Origin: Mesorhizobium sp.
GTDB taxonomy: Bacteria > Pseudomonadota > Alphaproteobacteria > Rhizobiales > Rhizobiaceae
Reading direction: 5' to 3'
DNA: 41,658 bases
Assembly (NCBI RefSeq): GCF_024509055.1
Contig: NZ_JANINM010000217.1
Coordinates: 1 to 41,658 of the forward strand
A program made the translations under genes and the position numbers. Numbering within the stretch: position 1 is the first letter of the stretch; each line of letters opens with the position of its first letter. Positions 8,370 through 16,424 of this stretch are shown here, in pieces. The notes beneath the pieces are model-generated. The model worked only from the letters and a program-made list of their open reading frames with translations. It made no database searches and was not told the DNA's origin.

Positions 8370-9101
8370 ATGAACGGCGCGTGGTCCCGTCTCCAGGAGT
8401 TCATGCCGATCGATGTCGGCGTCATTATCGACAACTGGCCTCTTTTCGCCCGGGGCCTGATCAACACGTTGCTGCTCGTCTCGATACCGCTTCTGCTCGC
8501 GGGCGCGCTTGCCATTCCCCTGGCGGTGATCCGGGCGCGAAGGATGCGCGTCCTCAACAGGCTGGTGTTCTCCTACACCTATGTGTTTCGGGGCACGCCG
8601 CTGCTCGTGCAGCTTTACCTGCTCTATTTCGGCGCGGCCCAGTTCGACTTCGTGCGCCATTCGTTTCTCTGGCCCCTGCTGCGCGAGGCGTGGTGGTGCG
8701 CCTTCCTGTCCATCACGCTCTGCTCCGCTGCCTATCTCACGGAGATATTCCGGGGCGCGATCGAGAACGTGCCGACAGGTCAGGTCGAGGCTGCCAAGGC
8801 GCTCGGCCTGTCCGGCTTCCAGCAGTTCTGGCTGGTCGTCTTGCCGTCCGCCTGGCGACGCGCGCTGCCGCCCTTGTCCAACGAAGTGATCTTCACGCTG
8901 CATGGCAGCGTGGTCGCGAGCACGATCACCATCATCGACGTCCTCGGCGCGGGCAGGATGCTGAACAACAAATACTACCTCGCCTCCGAAGGCCTGCTCG
9001 CCGCCGCCGTCATCTACCTTGCGCTCACCTTCCTGATCACCGCGGCGTTTCGCCGGATCGAGCGCAAATACCTCTCGCATCTCAAAGTATCACGATCCTG
9101 A
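8370..9101 (+). CDS. ABC transporter permease, polar amino-acid family (HisM type)
   Basis: The protein has about 243 residues. It has the family segments YTYVFRGTPLLVQLYLLYFGAAQF and the EAA loop IFRGAIENVPTGQVEAAKALGLSGFQQFW. It forms the second half of the membrane channel with the upstream permease, whose stop codon lies one base before this ATG. A GTG at 8361, overlapping the upstream gene, is an alternative start that would add three residues. It ends 12 bases before the class V aminotransferase start. Confidence 0.9.
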   Translation: MNGAWSRLQEFMPIDVGVIIDNWPLFARGLINTLLLVSIPLLLAGALAIPLAVIRARRMRVLNRLVFSYTYVFRGTPLLVQLYLLYFGAAQFDFVRHSFLWPLLREAWWCAFLSITLCSAAYLTEIFRGAIENVPTGQVEAAKALGLSGFQQFWLVVLPSAWRRALPPLSNEVIFTLHGSVVASTITIIDVLGAGRMLNNKYYLASEGLLAAAVIYLALTFLITAAFRRIERKYLSHLKVSRS

Positions 9102-9113
9102 AGGAGCCTGACC

Positions 9114-10274
9114 TTGGACAATTTCGCGAACACCGAGAGCCGCCTCGCATCGTTGGAGGTTTTTCCGCCGGCACAATCCTACGTCTACCTCGATGCGGCA
9201 TCGGTCGGCCTGACGCACAAGGGCGCGGCCGAGGCGATCAATCGCTGGCAGACTCAGCTCGCCGACGATGGAACGGTGGCCTTCGACGAGGAAGCCGAGG
9301 TCAAGTGTTTCGATGAACTGAACGCGGCCACCGCGGAACTTTTTAACGCGACGCCTGCCGACATCGCGGTGGCCTCCAGCGAGACGGTGCTGATGTCGTC
9401 GCTGGCCTGGGCGGCCATGCCTAAGAGAGGGTCGACCATCGTCGCCACGACGATCACGCATCCCAGCACCGTCTATCCCTGGATGCGGGTTGCGCAGCAC
9501 ACTGGCGCCGAGATGCGCTGGGTCAAGCCAGGCGACGGTCTGGCCATCGATCCGGAGGAACTGCTGGGCGCGATCGATGACAACACTTCGGTCGTCTGCA
9601 TTTCGCATGTCGAGTACGGAACCGGCCAGACCTATGATCTGAAGGCAATCGCCGACAAGGCGCACCGCCATGGAGCGCTGTGCGTCGTCGACGGAACGCA
9701 GTCGGCGGGGCAGGTCGTGGTCGATGCCGTGGGCAGCGGCGTGGATGCCGTGGCGACGTCCACCTACAAATGGCTTTGCGGCCCCTTCGGCACCGGCCTG
9801 ATGTATGTCTCACCGCGAATGCAGGAGATGAATCCCGGCCTGCTGGGCTGGCGATCTCATAAGGACATGTGGGATTTCCAGGCCGACAGGATCGAGCTGC
9901 CGGCAGGAGCGAAACGCTACGAGTTCGGCACCATGGCCTATGGCACCGCGATCGGCGCGACGGTCGGCCTGCGCTACCTGCTCGACACAGGCGTGCGCAA
10001 GATCCAGGAGCACAATTCGAAGATATCGGCCCAATTGGTCGAGGGGCTTCGTGAACTCGGCGCCGAGGTGCTCGGACCGACCGATCCGGCGCAGCGTTCG
10101 GCGACCGTGGCGGCGCGGTTTGCGGGCAAGAACAGCGCCGAATTTGCGAAGACCTTGAAGCAGAACGACGTGATCGCCTCGCTGCGCAAGGATTTCATCC
10201 GCTTCTCGCCGCATTTCTACAACTCCAGCGACGATATCAGGCGCGGTCTGGCTGCCATCCGCGCGGCGCTCTGA
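9114..10274 (+). CDS. PLP-dependent aminotransferase, class V (NifS/isopenicillin-N-epimerase-like)
   Basis: The protein has 386 residues. It shows fold-type I class V features: THPSTVYPW, the Asp-bearing VVDGTQSAGQVVVD (Asp193, Gln196) and the PLP lysine Lys219 in TSTYKWLCGPFGTG. No conserved cysteine-desulfurase active-site Cys loop is apparent, so an aminotransferase, lyase or epimerase role on the imported amino acid is more likely. The start is a TTG at 9114 with AAGGAG seven bases upstream, which decides the start. It follows the permeases closely and is probably in the same operon. Confidence 0.87.
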   Translation: MDNFANTESRLASLEVFPPAQSYVYLDAASVGLTHKGAAEAINRWQTQLADDGTVAFDEEAEVKCFDELNAATAELFNATPADIAVASSETVLMSSLAWAAMPKRGSTIVATTITHPSTVYPWMRVAQHTGAEMRWVKPGDGLAIDPEELLGAIDDNTSVVCISHVEYGTGQTYDLKAIADKAHRHGALCVVDGTQSAGQVVVDAVGSGVDAVATSTYKWLCGPFGTGLMYVSPRMQEMNPGLLGWRSHKDMWDFQADRIELPAGAKRYEFGTMAYGTAIGATVGLRYLLDTGVRKIQEHNSKISAQLVEGLRELGAEVLGPTDPAQRSATVAARFAGKNSAEFAKTLKQNDVIASLRKDFIRFSPHFYNSSDDIRRGLAAIRAAL

Positions 10275-10318
10275 GCACCTTACGGAGCCGCTTGAAGGCG
10301 CCCCTGCAAGCCCCTAAC

Positions 10319-10357
10319 ATTGCTCAGGCGGGCGCAGACATTGTCCGCCTTTGCAAT
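10319..10357. promoter_or_regulatory. Inverted repeat just upstream of the LysR gene
   Basis: ATTGC-tc-AGGCGG (10319-10331) is mirrored by CCGCCT-tt-GCAAT (10345-10357) around a 13-base centre: 11 paired positions with two opposed mismatches. It ends 8 bases before the LysR ATG. It could be an autoregulatory LysR site, a hairpin closing the upstream operon, or a translational block on the regulator. Confidence 0.45.
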
Positions 10358-10365
10358 GATCAGGC

Positions 10366-11283
10366 ATGAACTGGCCACATCGACTTTTCACCGGTGAGAT
10401 CGGCGACGCCGAGATCAAGTTGCTCCGCATCTTCCGCACCGTCGTCGATTGCGGCGGCTTCTCGGCGGCCGAGGTCGAGCTGGGCGCGTCCAAATCCGCG
10501 ATCAGCAAGCAGATGAGCGACCTGGAGATCCGCCTCGGCATGCGGCTTTGCAACCGTGGCCGGTCGGGCTTCAGCCTGACGCCGGAAGGCGAGCGGGCCT
10601 ATGCCGCAACGAGCCAGTTGCTCGCCTCGTTGGAGATATTCCGCTCCCAGATCAACGATACGATGGCCGGGCTGACCGGCACGCTGTACATCGGCCTGGT
10701 CGATACGATCGTCACCCAATCGGACTCGGCGCTGCATCGCGCGATCTCAGCCTATTGCGGCAAGCACAAGGATGTCGGCCTCAGGGTCATTTCCGGATCC
10801 TCCGCCGAGATAACCCGCTCCGTCCAGGAGATGCGAATCCATGTCGGCGTGACGGTGCTGGAATCGGAGCATCCCGACATCTCGGCCGTGACCCTCTTCG
10901 AGGAAGTAAGCCATCTCTATTGCGGGGCAGGGCACCCGCTGTGGCCGATCGCTGACAGCGGCATCCAGATCGCCGACCTCTCCGGACGGGCGTTCGTGCA
11001 GCACGGCTATTCCGAGGCGGAGCGATCCTATGTCGATCGCATGAACATGTCCCTCAAAGCGATTTCGCATGTGACCGAGGGGGTGCTGTTCCTTATCCTG
11101 TCGGGGAGCTATCTCGGCTTTCTCCCGACCCATTTCGCGCGGATATGGGAGGAGCGGGGAGAGATCCGGCCGATCCTTGCCGGCGACGTGGTCAAGAAGA
11201 CGAAACTCTCCGCGATCGCCAACCGCAAGATCGTCAAGAACGCGCTGATAGGCAGCTTCCTCGATGAAATAGCGCGGCAGTAG
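10366..11283 (+). CDS. LysR-family transcriptional regulator
   Basis: The protein has 305 residues. The winged helix-turn-helix spans about 17-76 (IKLLRIFRTVVDCGGFSAAEVELGASKSAISKQMSDLE..LGMRLCNRGRSGFSLTPEG). An effector-binding domain of the periplasmic-binding type follows (GTLYIGLVDTIVTQSD onward). It lies 91 bases after the class V aminotransferase on the same strand and is the likely regulator of the amino-acid block at 2.7-10.3 kb. The ATG at 10366 has only a short AGG upstream. Confidence 0.9.
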   Translation: MNWPHRLFTGEIGDAEIKLLRIFRTVVDCGGFSAAEVELGASKSAISKQMSDLEIRLGMRLCNRGRSGFSLTPEGERAYAATSQLLASLEIFRSQINDTMAGLTGTLYIGLVDTIVTQSDSALHRAISAYCGKHKDVGLRVISGSSAEITRSVQEMRIHVGVTVLESEHPDISAVTLFEEVSHLYCGAGHPLWPIADSGIQIADLSGRAFVQHGYSEAERSYVDRMNMSLKAISHVTEGVLFLILSGSYLGFLPTHFARIWEERGEIRPILAGDVVKKTKLSAIANRKIVKNALIGSFLDEIARQ

Positions 11284-11322
11284 GCGCACCGCGCTTGGAC
11301 GCAACCGTCCGAAGCTGCGCCT
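11282..11322. terminator. Strong two-step hairpin, bidirectional terminator between convergent genes
   Basis: The outer stem is AGGCGCA (11282-11288) with TGCGCCT (11316-11322). The inner stem is GCTTGGACG (11293-11301) with CGTCC-G-AAGC (11306-11315, one bulged G) around a CAAC loop. It begins at the LysR stop codon and faces the end of the acyl-CoA synthetase gene about 100 bases on. There is no long T-run, but the stem is stable enough to serve both directions. Confidence 0.55.
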
Positions 11323-11419
11323 GCAGGCGACTCAGTTTGTATGTGTGGTAATGCGCTGGCCCCTCCGGGGAAAACCAGCATGCTCTCCAAGGATGCGGCT
11401 TGTACTGAACTGCTCCGGC

Positions 11420-13033
11420 TCATGATTCAGGGAGGCTCGCCCCGTCCGGCGCAAGCATTGCCTTGATTTCCTTCTTGGCCACCTTGCCGTAGCCCGACTT
11501 GGGGAGCGCGTTCCAGAACCGAATAAGCTTCGGCTGCTTGTAGCGAGCAATCCTTCCCGTCAGCCAGTTGTCCAGTTCCGCAACGGTAATCGACGAGTTC
11601 GCCTTCGTCACGCATACCGCCACGCCAATTTCTCCCCAGACGGGGTCTGGCATTCCGACAACCGCGACTTCGTGAATGTCGGGGTGGGCAAGGATCTTTT
11701 CCTCGATTTCGCGGGGATAGATGTTCGACCCGCCCGATATGTACATGTCAGACGCCCGGCCGGTGATATAGAGAAAGCCGTCGCTATCCAGATGGCCGAG
11801 ATCTCCCGTACGGAACCAGCCGTCGCGGAACGCTTTCTGGTTGGCCTCCGGGTTATCGTAATAGCCCGCGAAGACGGCTGGTCCGATGACGCATATCTCC
11901 CCGGTCTGTCCCGGTGGGACCTCATGCCCTTCCGGCGTTCGAATGGAAACCTGCATGGCCGTACGCTCGAACCCGCAGGTCCCGATCCTGGCTCCGTGAC
12001 CGTCGTCGATGTGGTGGTGGTTCGGCGGAAGGACCGTGATGTTCCCCGTCACCTCGCCAAGGCCGAAATATTGCACGAGAACCGGCCCCAGCTTGGCCAA
12101 CGCGACCTTCTGGTCGGCGCGATACATCGGCGCGCCGGCATAGACGACATGGCGCAGCGACGAGTGATCGTAGCGATCGACCGACGGATGCTCGACCAGC
12201 AGCTTCAGTATGGTCGGAACGGTGAAGATGTTGGTTATGCGCCATTTCTCTACCAGAGCCCATGCCGCTTCGACGTCGAAACGGTCCGTGTCCAGGAGCA
12301 CGGTGGCGGCGCCGCGGGCGACTTGCGTCAATTGGTGGACGCCCGCTCCGTGGGAGAGGGGGGCGACCACCAGCGAGGCGTCTTGCTCGGTCGTGCCCGG
12401 CATGAGGTCGCAGAGATGGTTCGTGATGACGAACGCCATCTGGCCGTGCGTCAGCACGGCAGCCTTGGGATGCCCCGTCGTTCCCGACGTGAACAGGAAC
12501 CAGCACGGGTCGTCGCGGTCGACAGGTGCCGGCTCAATTCTCTTGCCGAGGTGCTCCGCGACGATGGCGTCATAGTCCGGACCGAACGAAGCGGCGCCGA
12601 TGCTTACGTAGAAACGAAGCGAACCCGAGGCAGCCGCGCAGGCGGCTTGATGGCCGGCAAAGGCAGCATTGCAGATCATTCCCACGGCGCCGCTTGTCTC
12701 GGCCTGATAGGCCACCTCGGAAGGTGTTTGGCGGAAATTGGTAGGCACCCACACTGCGCCGATCCGAAAACAGGCGAACATGGACTCAAACATCTGGTTG
12801 CAATTCTGCGACTGCACCAGCACGCGATCCCCTTTGCGGACTCCAAATCGATCGACCAGGGCCGAGGCCATGGCGTCGATCCGCTGGTCCAGTTCTTTCC
12901 AGGTCAGGATTCGCGCCCGGCTCACAAGCGCGACGCGATCAGGGTGGCGGCGTGCCGCCTGGGTGACGAAATGTGCGAGGTTCATGACCCGCGTGGAGAC
13001 AGGTTTCACGGTGCCGATTGGGTTTTCGCTCAT
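11420..13033 (-). CDS. AMP-forming acyl-CoA synthetase (class I adenylate-forming enzyme)
   Basis: The protein has 537 residues. The phosphate-binding loop is LFTSGTTGHPKA (about 180-191). The QYFGLGEVTG motif binds AMP. GWFRTGDLGHLDSDGFLYITGRASDMYISGGSNIYPREIEE is the hinge and A8 region. Near the C-terminus, KSGYGKVAKKEI carries the catalytic Lys517. It ligates a carboxylic acid to CoA via an acyl-AMP; the acid cannot be named from sequence. The ATG overlaps the thiolase stop by four bases (ATGA), so the two are translationally coupled. It is the last gene of the seven-gene minus-strand operon. Confidence 0.92.
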   Translation of the reverse strand: MSENPIGTVKPVSTRVMNLAHFVTQAARRHPDRVALVSRARILTWKELDQRIDAMASALVDRFGVRKGDRVLVQSQNCNQMFESMFACFRIGAVWVPTNFRQTPSEVAYQAETSGAVGMICNAAFAGHQAACAAASGSLRFYVSIGAASFGPDYDAIVAEHLGKRIEPAPVDRDDPCWFLFTSGTTGHPKAAVLTHGQMAFVITNHLCDLMPGTTEQDASLVVAPLSHGAGVHQLTQVARGAATVLLDTDRFDVEAAWALVEKWRITNIFTVPTILKLLVEHPSVDRYDHSSLRHVVYAGAPMYRADQKVALAKLGPVLVQYFGLGEVTGNITVLPPNHHHIDDGHGARIGTCGFERTAMQVSIRTPEGHEVPPGQTGEICVIGPAVFAGYYDNPEANQKAFRDGWFRTGDLGHLDSDGFLYITGRASDMYISGGSNIYPREIEEKILAHPDIHEVAVVGMPDPVWGEIGVAVCVTKANSSITVAELDNWLTGRIARYKQPKLIRFWNALPKSGYGKVAKKEIKAMLAPDGASLPES

Positions 13034-14199
13034 CTTGCGCGTTCCAGTATCGAGACATAGTTGGTGACCGCAGCGCCGCCCATGTTGAAGACGCCGGCAA
13101 TGGCGGCGCTGGGTATCTGCATGGCGCCTGCGTCGCCCGTGAGTTGCTGCGCCGCCATCACATGCATCGAAACGCCGGTGGCGCCGAGCGGATGCCCTCT
13201 TGCCTTCAGGCCGCCGGAAGGATTGACCGGAAGCCGTCCCGATCTCTCGGACACGCCATCCTGGATCACCTGGTGGCCCTGGCCGCGCTCTGCCAGTCCC
13301 ATGGCCTCGTACTCGATCAGTTCGGCGATGGTGAAGCAGTCATGCGTCTCGACGAGATCGAGATCGTCGAGGCATAGGCGCGCTTCGCCCAGCGCCTTCG
13401 CCCAAGCGCGCCTGGCGCCTGCGAATTCGGTCGGGTCGCGGCGGCTCAAAGCCATGAAGTCGTTTGCCTGCGAGCGTCCTCGAAACGACAGCGCCCGTTG
13501 CAGGGCCGTTGCCGTAGCCTGATCCGCGATGACCAGCGCGGCGGCGCCGTCCGACACAAGCGAGCAATCCGTTCGCCGAAGCGGTGGCGCAACGAGCGGG
13601 TTCCGCTCCGAGACGGTGTTGCAGAACTCGAATCCAAGGTCCGCGCGCATATGCGCTATCGGATTGTCCATAGCGTTGCGATGGTTCTTGGCGGCTATCG
13701 CGGCCAGCGCCCCCGACCGGTCGCCGTATCGCTGGAAATAGGACTGGGCGATGCGCCCGAAGACCCCGGCGAAGCCACCTTCGATTTCGGCTTCCTCCTT
13801 CCGATAGCAGCCGGACATCAAGACATCGCCGACCTGGTTGGACGGAAGGCTGGTCATCTTCTCCGCGCCGATGACCAGCGCGATCCGTCCACGCCCGGCC
13901 TCCACGAAGTCGAGCGCCCCAAACAACGCCGCCGAACCCGTCGCGCAGGCGTTCTCGAACCGGGTGGCAGGCGTTTCCGCGAGCGCCGGGTGGTTCATGC
14001 CGACCAGCGCCGCCTGGAAGTCCTGGCGCGAGAAGCCGTTGTTGTAGACGCCGACGAAAATGGCATCGACATCGGTAGCCTCGATACCTGCGTGGCGCAG
14101 TGCCGGTCCCGCCACTTGCGCCATCAGCGTTTCGGTGTCAGGGGCGGCCGACTTTCCGAAAACCGAATGAGCCCAGCCGACGATCTGTGCCTTGGTCAT
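13030..14199 (-). CDS. SCP2/SCP-x-type thiolase
   Basis: The protein has 389 residues of the thiolase fold. The nucleophile is Cys85 in FENACATGSAAL. HDCF at 286-289 is the SCP2-thiolase fingerprint whose Cys replaces the usual C-terminal CxG cysteine; here that position reads NMGGAAVTN. His336 lies in GGLKARGHPLGATG. Such enzymes cleave 3-ketoacyl-CoA with CoA or catalyse the reverse Claisen condensation; some homologues are thiolase-like without proven activity. The ATG follows GGAGGACGAACC, a strong ribosome site. It is coupled to the downstream acyl-CoA synthetase and lies 60 bases after the class III aminotransferase. Confidence 0.9.
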   Translation of the reverse strand: MTKAQIVGWAHSVFGKSAAPDTETLMAQVAGPALRHAGIEATDVDAIFVGVYNNGFSRQDFQAALVGMNHPALAETPATRFENACATGSAALFGALDFVEAGRGRIALVIGAEKMTSLPSNQVGDVLMSGCYRKEEAEIEGGFAGVFGRIAQSYFQRYGDRSGALAAIAAKNHRNAMDNPIAHMRADLGFEFCNTVSERNPLVAPPLRRTDCSLVSDGAAALVIADQATATALQRALSFRGRSQANDFMALSRRDPTEFAGARRAWAKALGEARLCLDDLDLVETHDCFTIAELIEYEAMGLAERGQGHQVIQDGVSERSGRLPVNPSGGLKARGHPLGATGVSMHVMAAQQLTGDAGAMQIPSAAIAGVFNMGGAAVTNYVSILERAR

Positions 14200-14259
14200 G
14201 GTTCGTCCTCCGGCCGCCGCGTCGGCGCCGTTGAAAGCTTCAAAACGAGTCTTGTCCGG

Positions 14260-15624
14260 CTAAGCCGTCGCGCGCAGCACAGGCTCCTGCGCCACCTCAT
14301 TCTCGAAAGCGCGAATGCCGGCCTCGAACGATTCCAGCATTTCCTCGATCTCCGCTTCCTTGATCGTCAGCGGCGGGCACAGCATCAGCCATTCCCCGAA
14401 CGAACCGCCGGCGGTGCGGCGAGAAAAGAGCAGCAGCCCATGCTCGCGGCAGATCATCCCGATCCGCTCGCCAGCTTTGATATGCCCCGGAAACGGCTCC
14501 TTGGTGACGCGGTCCGCGACGATCTCGACCGCCATGTGCAGCCCCAGCCCGCGGATGTCGCCGATGACGCCTGTCTTTTGCTTCAGGGCCTCAAGCCTGG
14601 AACGGATCAAGGCGCCCAGCCTGGTCGCCCGCTCCATGAGGCCGTCTTCTTCAACGACACGGAGGACCATGTCGGAGGCCGCGCAACTGACCGGGTTGGC
14701 CGAATATGTATGACCGTGCTTGAATCCGCCGGCGCGGCGAACATCCTGGACCATGTCCGTGGATGCCAGCACAACCCCCAGCGGCGCGTAGGAGCCGCTG
14801 ACGCCCTTGGCCAGGGTTACGATGTCGGGTCGGCAATCGGGCCAATGATGCCCGGCCAGGAACTTGCCGGTGCGGCCAGCCCCGCTCATGATTTCATCAT
14901 AGATCAGCATGACGCCGTGTCGGTCGCAGATCTGGCGGATCCGGGTGGAGTAGCTGTCCGGCGACACCAGCGCGCCGGTCGACACGCCGCCGACGGGCTC
15001 GATCATGAAGGCAAGCACGGTCTCCGGGCCTTCGCGAAGGATTGTTTCCTCCAACTGTCGCACACAGCGATCGACGACGTCCTGTTCGGATTCGCCGTTC
15101 GGCCGCCTGTAGGTCAGCGGGGCATCGACCTTGGGCATGTCGACAAACATCGGCTTGTAGGCCGCGGCATAGTCGGGGTCACCCGTAATACCCAGCAGGG
15201 CCGTAGTGGCGCCGTGATAAGAGGGAATGCGGCTGATAATCTTGTAGCGCGACGACTGGCCGCGAGCGACAGCGACCTGTCGTGCGAACTTTATTGCTGC
15301 CTCGTTCGCCTCGGATCCGCCAGAGACGAAGAACGCGGCCCCATAGCCCCAGTCGCTCATCCGTTCCAGGCGCGCTGCCAGCCGCTCGTTTGGATCGTTG
15401 TCCCAGCGCATGCTGTGGGCATAGACGATGCGGCTCATCTGATCGCGCATGGCCTCGAGCACCCGGGGGTGAGCATGGCCGACATTGACCGATATCGCGC
15501 CCGACGAACCATCGAGAAGGCGGCGGCCGGTGCTGTCCCAGATGTAGACGCCCTCGCCACGAACGACCTTAGGGAACTCCATGCTGCCCTCAGGCGTGAT
15601 GAAATGCTGATAGCGCAGTGTCAT
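14260..15624 (-). CDS. Class III PLP-dependent aminotransferase (omega/beta-transaminase type)
   Basis: The protein has 454 residues. Typical class III features are FFVSGGSEANEAAIKFAR (PLP phosphate cup), SYHGATTALLGITG, MIEPVGG, IYDEIMSGAGRTGKF (Asp243) and the PLP lysine Lys273 in TLAKGVSGSYAPLG. The family transfers amino groups distal or beta to a carboxylate, or from amines. I chose the ATG at 15624 because GAGGAA lies eight bases upstream; a longer frame to 15681 runs into the regulator gene. It starts 19 bases after the TetR stop. Together with the downstream thiolase and acyl-CoA synthetase it suggests conversion of an amino acid to a keto acid that is then activated and cleaved. Confidence 0.92.
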   Translation of the reverse strand: MTLRYQHFITPEGSMEFPKVVRGEGVYIWDSTGRRLLDGSSGAISVNVGHAHPRVLEAMRDQMSRIVYAHSMRWDNDPNERLAARLERMSDWGYGAAFFVSGGSEANEAAIKFARQVAVARGQSSRYKIISRIPSYHGATTALLGITGDPDYAAAYKPMFVDMPKVDAPLTYRRPNGESEQDVVDRCVRQLEETILREGPETVLAFMIEPVGGVSTGALVSPDSYSTRIRQICDRHGVMLIYDEIMSGAGRTGKFLAGHHWPDCRPDIVTLAKGVSGSYAPLGVVLASTDMVQDVRRAGGFKHGHTYSANPVSCAASDMVLRVVEEDGLMERATRLGALIRSRLEALKQKTGVIGDIRGLGLHMAVEIVADRVTKEPFPGHIKAGERIGMICREHGLLLFSRRTAGGSFGEWLMLCPPLTIKEAEIEEMLESFEAGIRAFENEVAQEPVLRATA

Positions 15625-15643
15625 GGTTGGTTCCTCACAGTCG

Positions 15644-16420
15644 TCATAGGGTGCCGACCGGGCGCAAAGGCGAAGTCGCATTCAGAAGCGCAGGGTCGGG
15701 ATCGTTGCCGAAGAGCATGCGGTGGCGGGTGAAAGCGAGCAGCTCGGCGACATGCCCGTCATTGTTGGGGTCTTCCGGAAATGCGCTGCCGAAGATCTCG
15801 TCCACGTAGATGCGCGTCATGATCTCGTCAGCGAAGGCGCTGGTTGCATGTCCCACGAACCGGTCGAACGCGGCTGGCACCGGGCGCTTCGTATGCTTCA
15901 TGGCGATTTCGGACAGGACGTCGGCCCATTGCGCCGTCAATCGCAGCCAGACTTCATTGGCTTCCTGATCTTGCCTGCGCATTTGAAACAGTGAGCGGAA
16001 CAGTTTCCTGCGGCGGCGAAAGGCCCCCACGATTTCCAGGAACGTCGCCTTCATCCGCGAGAACAGATCGTCGAACTCGTTGCCTTCCGGAATAGCCGGG
16101 GCGATATCGACCGCGGCGAATTCCGAAAAGACCTCGATTGCCAGTTCACGGATGCCGGCGAAATGCAGGTAGAAGGTTCCGGCAGCCACCTTGGCTTTGC
16201 CAGTCACCGCGCTGATGGTCAGGTTGGAAAGGTCGTTTTCTGTCAGGCAGTCGACTGCCGCGCGTTTGAGCTTGGCACGGGTTCGAGCGCTTTTGCCTTC
16301 GCCATTGCTGCCTGTGATCTGCGCATTGAGCTCCGCCACATAGCGATCGCCGAGCGCGATGGACGAGCCGGCAGAGTTCGTTGTCGATGGGTGGGGCGTA
16401 TCCATGATCGCTCGCTTCAT
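15644..16420 (-). CDS. TetR-family transcriptional regulator
   Basis: The protein has about 258 residues. The helix-turn-helix lies near 45-100 (RTRAKLKRAAVDCLTENDLSNLTISAVTGKAKVAAGTFYLHFAGIRELAIEVF), with the usual TFYxHF recognition-helix end. A ligand-binding helical domain follows. The N-terminal 40 residues are an unusual Ser/Thr/Gly-rich extension. The start is uncertain: the ATG at 16420 lies four bases after the ATPase stop, and the ATG at 16405 is an alternative. It sits in the middle of the operon it probably controls, so it would be autoregulated through the palindrome at 19226-19245. Confidence 0.88.
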   Translation of the reverse strand: MKRAIMDTPHPSTTNSAGSSIALGDRYVAELNAQITGSNGEGKSARTRAKLKRAAVDCLTENDLSNLTISAVTGKAKVAAGTFYLHFAGIRELAIEVFSEFAAVDIAPAIPEGNEFDDLFSRMKATFLEIVGAFRRRRKLFRSLFQMRRQDQEANEVWLRLTAQWADVLSEIAMKHTKRPVPAAFDRFVGHATSAFADEIMTRIYVDEIFGSAFPEDPNNDGHVAELLAFTRHRMLFGNDPDPALLNATSPLRPVGTL

Positions 16421-16424
16421 CGGT

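Noticed and set aside
13498..15732. A 744-codon open frame on the plus strand.
   Set aside because: It lies antisense to the thiolase and class III aminotransferase, both with intact active sites. The translation is Arg/Gly-rich with no family pattern, as expected from the third-position GC bias of the real genes.
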